DNA of 7,847 nucleotides from an uncultured Oscillospiraceae bacterium. GTDB lineage: Bacteria; Bacillota; Clostridia; Oscillospirales; Oscillospiraceae. Under the pieces are notes generated by a model that ran no database searches, was not told where the DNA came from, and worked only from the letters and a program-made list of their open reading frames with translations. Location: assembly GCA_944385195.1 (NCBI GenBank), contig CALWWH010000196.1, forward strand, positions 1-7,847, in the 5' to 3' direction. A program made the translations under genes and the position numbers. Positions 5,629 through 7,847 of this stretch are shown here, in pieces; the first letter of the stretch is position 1, and each line of letters starts with the position of its first letter.

Positions 5629-5971
5629 AGATTGCACCGATGGCCGTCAGGATTTCTTTTGCAAAGGCAATCAGCAGGCCGCCGAACAGGCACAGAAAAC
5701 CCTGTGTTCTCTGGCTGGCATCGTGGGACTGGATGGACATACCCACCTGCACAATGCCCCAGCCGAGGATGATGACGCCCAGCGCCTTGATGATGCTGAA
5801 AATGAAGTCAGAGAGGTTGTTGACGATGGTCAGAGGGTCGCTGCCCGCTGCAAATGCAGGCGTCGCAAGGGCGCAGAGCATCAGCACTGCTGCCGCGCCC
5901 GTCCAGTAGCCACGCTTCAGCAGCTTGCCGCGCTTATGGAGCTGCCGGGGAGTATCATTCTTCTTGTTCAT
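5627..5971 (-). CDS. VirB2/Maff2-like small secreted membrane protein of the transfer apparatus
   Basis: This 114-residue protein has a basic N-terminus (KKNDTPRQLHKRGKLLKR), a hydrophobic core at about 24-37 and a likely signal peptidase site after TPAFA (residue 41). After cleavage two hydrophobic segments remain, about 55-79 and 90-111, joined by a polar loop with SHDASQR. Signal peptide plus two short hydrophobic helices is the layout of VirB2/TrbC-type pilin-like subunits. Its place between virD4 and the trbL-like gene matches the small Maff2-type gene of related elements. The start at 5971 is supported by GGAGG 9 nt upstream (5981-5985). An upstream extension in the same frame (to 6163) reads as arginine-rich nonsense over virD4 and is rejected. 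The gene overlaps virD4 by 17 nt. The exact family name is less certain than the pilin-like layout. Confidence 0.82.
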   Translation of the reverse strand: MNKKNDTPRQLHKRGKLLKRGYWTGAAAVLMLCALATPAFAAGSDPLTIVNNLSDFIFSIIKALGVIILGWGIVQVGMSIQSHDASQRTQGFLCLFGGLLIAFAKEILTAIGAI

Positions 5972-7739
5972 TTTGAGAGTCCTCCATTTCAATGAAATCG
6001 TAATCGTCCAGCGCATGGAACTCGTAAGGAAGATCGGGCAGCGCATAGTCCGGTGCCTCCTGCGGTTTATGCACATAGGGTTCCGCGCCGCCTGCCGCAG
6101 ACTTCTTGAAGTTGGGGTGGCGCGTAATGTCGTATTTCTTATCCAGCACAGGCTTTTCGCCACGGATCAGCAGAATGGCGTCGTCGGTGTCCATCATGCG
6201 GATTTCGTCGATCATCATCAGCTCACGCCCCGCCTGCTGGTAGTTGGTGGAGCTGGAGCCGTTGCGCCCTTTGGTCTGGCCCCGTGTCCGGGTATCCAGC
6301 GTTTCTTTGCCCAGCAGTTTGGACATGAACTCCAGAGAGGTCGGCTCGTTGCCGCCGCCCAGGAACAGCAGCGTGTCGCAGTTGCCGATGATGCCCTCCC
6401 ATTCCTTTTCGTACAGCGCCTTGATGTTCTGGATGTTCTGCACAATGATGTTCAGCCCGATGTTGTAGCTGCGGCAGGTGGCAAGGATTTTGGGATAGCT
6501 GTCTGGCTGGGCCACATTCGCCCATTCGTCCTGAATGACCCGCACCCGCACGGGCAAGCGTCCGTTGTACTTCTCGTCCGCCCGGTAGTACAGCTCCTGA
6601 AAGCATTGGGTATAGAGCATACCGATGAGGTAATTCATGCTGGCATCGTTGATGGGGATGACGCAGAAGATCGCTCGCTTCCTTTCACCCAGAGAGCCGA
6701 AGTCCATATCGTCCCTGGCGGTCATTGCCGCATACTGCGGGATGTTGAACGCCGCCAGGCGGACAGCGGCAGAAATCAGAATGGATTTTGCCGTCTTGCC
6801 GGCAGCTTGCTTGAATACTTTGTACTGCTTCACCGCAACATGGTTTGGTTGTTCCTCCTCCAAGGCCTGAAAGAGCAAATCCAGCGGACTGCGGTAGCCC
6901 TCGTCCTCCTCGCGCACCTCGGCATATTCCATCATGAACAGCATGGTTTCAAAATTCTGTTCCTCCGGTGGGGCTTCGCTCATGAGGTAGAGCATCAGGG
7001 CGGAGTCCAGGGCAATCTCGGCCTTCTCCCAGAAGGGGTCATTGCTGGAGGCATTTCTTGGAGTGGTGTTCTTGATGAGGTTGTCGATGAGCTTCAGCAC
7101 ATCCTTCTCCTCCCGCAGATAGCGGAACGGGTTGTAGCAATCGGATTGACCGGGGTCGATCAGGTTAAACACCTTCACATCGTAGCCCTGCTCGGTCAGC
7201 AGATGGCCGGTGGTGCGCAGAATCTCACCCTTGGGATCTGTGATAAGAAAAGGACAGTTGGCGCTCAGCACACCCGGCAGGCAGAAGAACCGTGTCTTAC
7301 CGGAGCCGGAACCGCCTACCACCAGAATGTTCAGATTGCGCCGGTGCTTGTGACCGTCCATGCCGATGCAGACGCGCATGGTCAGGATGACATTTCCGTT
7401 CGGGTTGCTGGGGTCTTTATACTTTTGACACAGTGCCTTGGGGTCGCCCCACTTGGCGCTGCCATATTCCTCGCCCGGTCGCCGGTTCTCACGGCTGGCG
7501 TAGTAAAGGCCAATGCCCATGCCGTAGCAGCAGAGGGCAATCGCCATGAATTTCAGCGTGTGCGCCGTCCAGCGGATGGCAAAGGGGCGCTCCAGCAGAC
7601 TGCTGAAACGCCCCATCAGGTCAAATATCGTCATGCCGTCCTCATAGCCGGTGGCAAGCAGCGCCGCCAGCCACAGGACAGGTATCACAAGTGCCGCCCA
7701 CATCGGGGCGGCACTGCGAAAGCTGCGATTGGACTTCAT
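5955..7739 (-). CDS. virD4: VirD4-like coupling protein (type IV secretion ATPase, CD1115 family)
   Basis: This 594-residue protein links the relaxase-DNA complex to the channel and pumps DNA at the membrane. Two N-terminal membrane segments (about 14-31 and 62-82) precede the family motif GEEYGSAKWGDP (89-100). Walker A is GGSGSGKT at 142-149, then FLITDPKGE at 164-172, Walker B VIQDEWAN at 401-408, and IGLNIIVQNIQNIKALY at 427-443. GNCDTLLFLGG at 452-462 and the RNGSSSTNYQQAGRELM stretch are typical of Gram-positive VirD4 proteins. The usual DEFAN is DEWAN here. The C-terminus is acidic (IEMEDSQNEQEE). No clear ribosome binding site precedes the ATG at 7739. Instead the upstream gene stops 5 nt earlier, and a two-codon ATG GTA TGA overlaps the start, so translation is probably coupled. 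The last 17 nt overlap the VirB2-like gene. Confidence 0.96.
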   Translation of the reverse strand: MKSNRSFRSAAPMWAALVIPVLWLAALLATGYEDGMTIFDLMGRFSSLLERPFAIRWTAHTLKFMAIALCCYGMGIGLYYASRENRRPGEEYGSAKWGDPKALCQKYKDPSNPNGNVILTMRVCIGMDGHKHRRNLNILVVGGSGSGKTRFFCLPGVLSANCPFLITDPKGEILRTTGHLLTEQGYDVKVFNLIDPGQSDCYNPFRYLREEKDVLKLIDNLIKNTTPRNASSNDPFWEKAEIALDSALMLYLMSEAPPEEQNFETMLFMMEYAEVREEDEGYRSPLDLLFQALEEEQPNHVAVKQYKVFKQAAGKTAKSILISAAVRLAAFNIPQYAAMTARDDMDFGSLGERKRAIFCVIPINDASMNYLIGMLYTQCFQELYYRADEKYNGRLPVRVRVIQDEWANVAQPDSYPKILATCRSYNIGLNIIVQNIQNIKALYEKEWEGIIGNCDTLLFLGGGNEPTSLEFMSKLLGKETLDTRTRGQTKGRNGSSSTNYQQAGRELMMIDEIRMMDTDDAILLIRGEKPVLDKKYDITRHPNFKKSAAGGAEPYVHKPQEAPDYALPDLPYEFHALDDYDFIEMEDSQNEQEE

Positions 7740-7743
7740 ACCA

Positions 7744-7847
7744 TCAATAGCCGGTCTTGGGCAGCGTTACCGTTGTCTTGGCATAGACGCCGGTCAGGGT
7801 GCGGGAAACCGCCTGAATCCACTGCCCGTTATACAGACCACCCACAT
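7744..7847 (-). CDS. C-terminal fragment of an unrecognised gene upstream of virD4
   Basis: The only minus-strand frame open from the right edge ends in TGA at 7744-7746 and encodes 33 visible residues, starting VGGLYNGQWIQAVSRTLTG and ending TLPKTGY. The other two frames hit stops. The stop lies 4 nt before virD4, so the gene is probably in the same operon. In related elements this slot often holds a PcfB/DUF3801-type or other transfer accessory gene, but the visible tail is not one I can assign. The LPKTG string resembles a sortase motif, yet no membrane helix or basic tail follows it, so cell-wall anchoring is unlikely. Confidence 0.55.
   Translation of the reverse strand, partial: VGGLYNGQWIQAVSRTLTGVYAKTTVTLPKTGY

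Noticed and set aside
5972..6163. N-terminal extension of the VirB2-like protein
   Set aside because: The extra 64 residues overlap virD4 in another frame and look non-natural (R/T/M-rich). The start at 5971 has a proper GGAGG and begins a normal signal peptide.
7750..7764. LPKTG as a true sortase anchor
   Set aside because: The protein ends one residue after the motif. A sorting signal needs a following hydrophobic helix and positive tail, which are absent.

Overview
This window is part of the conjugation (type IV secretion) module of an integrative and conjugative element of the kind found in gut Clostridia, the Tn1549 / Clostridioides difficile CTn4-like group whose members carry the CD1115, CD1112, CD1110 and CD1108 protein families. 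The order of genes, the protein sequences, the strong AGGAGG-type ribosome binding sites and the GC-rich codon use of the transfer genes together suggest an Oscillospiraceae/Lachnospiraceae-type host. That host assignment is inference. No rRNA, tRNA, integrase, relaxase or CRISPR array is visible.

The transfer genes all read on the minus strand, so the operon runs from right to left. At the right edge is the 3' end of an unrecognised gene (7744-7847). Next come a VirD4-like coupling ATPase (5955-7739), a small signal-peptide-bearing VirB2/Maff2-like membrane protein (5627-5971), a VirB6/TrbL-like polytopic channel protein (4526-5365, TTG start), a PrgI-family inner-membrane protein (3475-3816), a VirB4-like ATPase (1136-3478), and finally the first 360 residues of a CD1108-family membrane protein (1-1080), which runs off the left edge. 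In related elements that last protein ends in a cell-wall hydrolase domain. Overlapping junctions (VirD4/VirB2-like by 17 nt, PrgI/VirB4 by 4 nt) indicate translational coupling. Together these genes would supply the motor, coupling protein and inner-membrane channel of a Gram-positive mating apparatus.

Two inserts break up this conserved backbone. Between the VirB2-like and TrbL-like genes sits a complete one-gene transcription unit on the opposite (plus) strand. It has a near-consensus promoter (TTGAAA, 17 nt, TATAAT with an extended TG), a 52-54 aa protein with two CxxC zinc knuckles, and a strong intrinsic terminator that abuts the end of the VirB2-like gene (5380-5628). Between TrbL and PrgI sits an island of about 700 bp (3817-4525) that is visibly richer in A+T. 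It has its own extended -10 promoter on the minus strand, a possible 29-codon leader ORF, a 73-aa protein with two membrane segments that I do not recognise, a palindrome and a GC-rich hairpin. A third regulatory candidate is a terminator-shaped hairpin with seven Ts between virB4 and the CD1108 gene, placed directly before that gene's ribosome binding site.

The conserved transfer proteins are confidently assigned to family. The most novel content is the nested antisense zinc-ribbon unit and the TrbL-PrgI cargo island.
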